Shown in pieces: positions 63,932 to 64,000 of a stretch of DNA of 64,000 bases. The DNA comes from Streptomyces sp. SN-593 (GTDB taxonomy: Bacteria; Actinomycetota; Actinomycetes; Streptomycetales; Streptomycetaceae), in contig NZ_AP018365.1 in assembly GCF_016756395.1 (NCBI RefSeq), forward strand, positions 3,943,001 through 4,007,000, written 5' to 3'. The notes beneath the pieces were generated by a model. It saw only the letters and a program-made list of their open reading frames with translations, made no database searches and was not told the DNA's origin. A program made the position numbers and the translations under genes. Position 1 is the first letter of the stretch. Every line of letters starts with the position of its first letter.

Positions 63932-64000
63932 GACGAAAGGTTAGCGGCCTCCAGCGCGGCAACGGGCCCCCGTCGCTTCGTTCAGCCCGGCCGCCGCCCC

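Overview
The window is high-GC DNA with strong third-position G/C bias, GTG starts with purine-rich ribosome sites, and many actinomycete families (DUF5063, DUF6907, DUF5753, DUF2637, DUF6000). The housekeeping order ask, DUF5063, recR, ybaB, dnaX, SRP RNA, tRNA-Ser(GGA) also points to Streptomyces or a close relative in the Streptomycetaceae.

Positions 1-24600 are chromosomal core. In order they hold a secreted glycoside hydrolase and a DUF1996 protein sharing the same LacI-type palindrome, and a very large HEAT-like protein. A methyltransferase follows, then a dehydrogenase/GNAT/TetR cluster with paired dyads in its divergent promoter. Next come a universal stress protein, an S9 peptidase, a SURF1 protein, and an ECF sigma factor coupled to a membrane protein. 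The block ends with aspartokinase (with an internal beta-subunit start and no asd beside it), DUF5063, recR, ybaB, dnaX and the 4.5S-like SRP RNA.

Positions 24682-58190 are an accretion of integrated DNA at tRNA-Ser(GGA). The tRNA 3' half is repeated in the same orientation at 45013, 51593, 54622 and 58103. Segment 1 (24.7-45.1 kb) is an integrative mobilizable element. It carries a tyrosine integrase, excisionase, XRE regulators, a DUF3631 ATPase, a DUF2637 membrane protein, MobC, a MOB relaxase, DUF6907 proteins, an anti-sigma-like ATPase, an HTH-TPR regulator and a NUDIX protein. Its cargo is a possible PD-(D/E)XK-like protein beside the tRNA, and at the far end a four-gene translationally coupled operon. 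That operon's first two products carry matching amyloid-like motifs, at the C-terminus of a small protein and the N-terminus of a STAND-like protein. An IS3-family element has split one regulator of the element.

Segment 2 (45.1-51.6 kb) holds a CBASS anti-phage operon: a Cap4-like nuclease-SAVED effector, a CD-NTase, separate E2 and E1 proteins, and a JAB protease. A GNAT gene lies divergently. Segment 3 (51.7-54.6 kb) holds an AT-richer three-gene cassette of unknown function and a Phd/RelE-type toxin-antitoxin pair with a perfect operator. Segment 4 (54.7-58.1 kb) holds an IS256-family transposase, a DUF6000 protein and a VapBC-like pair. Segments 2-4 have no integrase of their own, so they look like remnants or passengers of related elements.

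Positions 58.2-64 kb hold a frameshifted XRE pseudogene, a large secreted beta-helix/PKD/LDTR-repeat protein, a decayed fragment of a similar repeat on the other strand, and an endonuclease VII-like protein. Families were recognised by eye from sequence. No database search was possible.
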